This document shows positions 5,561-6,524 of a DNA stretch of 6,524 bases, one piece after another. The stretch comes from Chitinivibrionales bacterium (lineage in GTDB: Bacteria; Fibrobacterota; Chitinivibrionia; Chitinivibrionales; FEN-1185). Numbering within the stretch: the stretch's first letter is position 1; every line of letters starts with the position of its first letter. The notes beneath the pieces were generated by a model. That model made no database searches. It saw only the letters and a list, made by a program, of their open reading frames with translations, and had not been told where the DNA came from. A program made the translations under genes and the position numbers. The stretch covers positions 1 through 6,524 of the forward strand of contig JAQUMP010000205.1 of assembly GCA_028718065.1 (NCBI GenBank), in the 5' to 3' direction.

Positions 5561-5655
5561 TAGTCCTTGACGGAACCGGCAACGACCCCTGTACCGGTCT
5601 CGGCCGCGCGATTTTTAGAAACATTGTTGCTTCGGGAAAGCTTAAAAAAAAATAG
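5452..5655 (+). pseudogene. Unidentified coding-like fragment fused out of frame to the ATPase remnant
   Basis: A second plus-strand frame opens just after a TGA at 5449-5451, where likeness to the ATPase family ends, and runs 67 codons to a TAG at 5653-5655. Its first ATG is at 5470. The stretch NGGGLIVLDGTGNDPCTGLG then RAIFRNIVASGKL reads like real protein, and its C-rich third codon positions resemble the GC-rich genes of the window. I do not recognise a family. It may be the 3' end of another gene joined to the ATPase start by a deletion. A minus-strand reading frame over the same stretch looks less protein-like. Confidence 0.35.
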
Positions 5656-5697
5656 CGGGCAGATAAATGGCGTCGCATCCATTGACAAGGGTATAGA

Positions 5698-6524
5698 TTA
5701 TTTCAGCACCGCGATCTTGAGCATTTTATAGTCGCTGCCGCCGTCGTCGTACTTGACCGACACCTTGGCAAAGTAAACGCCGTTGGCTACTTTGGCAAGG
5801 TTCCAGGCATACGTAAACGGCTGGTTGGCGGCAAGAGACTGCTTTACATACAGCACCGGTTTTTCCGCCATGCTGAAAAGCTGCAAAATGAGGGTTGCCG
5901 GCCTGGTTACAAAGACCTGAATATTGGATTGCCTGCCGTTTGCAGGATTGGGATAGCAAAAAGTCCCGTCGTTAAAATTAGCGGGATGCACGGTGGCGTC
6001 GAGCGCATAGGCGTATACATAGCCATTCATGGTAGCCGCAAAGAGCTTGCCCTGGGCCGCGGCGGGCGACGAAATAATATCCCCCTGTAAACTATCCTGC
6101 CAGAGTTTTTTTCCGGTGCGGGCATTAAATGCATAAAGCATGCCCCCGCCCCAACCGCAGAAAACCTTGTCGTGGGCGATTATGGGCGACGAATTGTAGC
6201 CGAGCGGAATAATTGGGCGGTAATCGGTAAAGCGCCAGATTTCGCTGCCGCTGAAAATATCGAGCGCCAGCAGGGTAAAGCGCGTCTGGGGCGTCAGGTT
6301 AAGATCGCCGCTCGAACCGGCCTGGCGCTGCACCACGAAAACGCGCCCCGAATCAAGGGCCACCGAGGAGGTCCGGATGGAATTGTCTTCGGGCACGAAC
6401 GTCGCGGCGGCGCGCGCTGTTATTTTATGCAAACTATATTGCCCGGCCCAAGCCGCCCCCTGTTTTTGGTAATATTCCAGCCACTTTTTCCGCTGGAGCG
6501 GGTCCATACGCCTAAGATTATTAA
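5698..6524 (-). CDS. Secreted PQQ-like beta-propeller protein, C-terminal part (runs off right edge)
   Basis: The frame stays open to the window edge (NNLRR precedes the first Met at 6507), so this is probably the 3' portion of a longer gene, and that internal Met need not be the start. Counting from it, blades of the PQQ-like propeller are seen as TLLALDIFSGSEIWRF (78-93), MLYAFNARTGKKLWQDSL (123-140) and KLFAATMNGYVYAYAL (154-169), with the 'lyAlda.TGk.lW' repeat. From residue 182 a separate domain follows: FCYPNPANG, a beta-rich stretch, then NGVYFAKVSVKY and KMLKIAVLK at the end. This is the FlgD-Ig/T9SS type A-like module found at the C-terminus of exported proteins in FCB and related phyla. 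Protein export and a surface location are inferred from it. The gene converges on the ATPase remnant and no clear terminator separates them. Its binding role is unknown; PQQ need not be bound. Confidence 0.82.
   Translation of the reverse strand, partial: NNLRRMDPLQRKKWLEYYQKQGAAWAGQYSLHKITARAAATFVPEDNSIRTSSVALDSGRVFVVQRQAGSSGDLNLTPQTRFTLLALDIFSGSEIWRFTDYRPIIPLGYNSSPIIAHDKVFCGWGGGMLYAFNARTGKKLWQDSLQGDIISSPAAAQGKLFAATMNGYVYAYALDATVHPANFNDGTFCYPNPANGRQSNIQVFVTRPATLILQLFSMAEKPVLYVKQSLAANQPFTYAWNLAKVANGVYFAKVSVKYDDGGSDYKMLKIAVLK

Noticed and set aside
5388..5688. Two overlapping minus-strand ORFs of 96-98 codons over the ATPase remnant
   Set aside because: Neither translation shows a recognisable motif, no ribosome binding site precedes either, and the plus-strand frames explain the region better.

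Overview
The window looks like the accessory, surface-glycan part of a bacterial genome, probably from an uncultured Gram-negative lineage of the FCB/Elusimicrobia type. Three things point that way, none of them decisive: several genes lack a Shine-Dalgarno sequence, dispersed palindromic repeats are present, and the secreted beta-propeller protein at the right edge ends in a 'YPNPA ... NGVYFAKV ... KMLKIAVLK' domain like the C-terminal FlgD/T9SS-type modules common in those groups. No 16S rRNA or other marker is present, so the taxonomy is an inference.

Layout: 1-385 (minus) is the N-terminal part of a family 4 glycosyltransferase running off the left edge. 386-794 is a divergent intergenic region with two diverged tandem copies of a bulged-hairpin motif and a possible promoter abutting the next start codon. 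795-5217 is a plus-strand cluster: GT4 glycosyltransferase, WbqC-like protein (GTGA overlap), DegT-family PLP aminotransferase, PqqD-like protein (TAATG overlap) and a radical SAM/SPASM protein. 5330-5655 holds a broken DUF4143-type ATPase start followed by an unidentified out-of-frame coding-like segment. 5698-6524 (minus) is the C-terminal part of a PQQ-like beta-propeller protein running off the right edge.

The first three plus-strand genes fit an exopolysaccharide, O-antigen or glycoprotein-glycan locus: sugar transfer, an O-antigen-associated protein of unsettled role, and amino-sugar formation. The next two are the minimal maturation core of a RiPP pathway (peptide-binding PqqD and a SPASM radical SAM enzyme), with no convincing precursor peptide in view. 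Two 63-bp direct repeats, 81% identical, bracket the aminotransferase-PqqD pair. A second palindromic element of 63 bp sits directly before the radical SAM start and supplies its ribosome binding site. The combination of glycan genes with a precursor-less PqqD/SPASM pair, assembled around repeats, is the most interesting aspect of the window.
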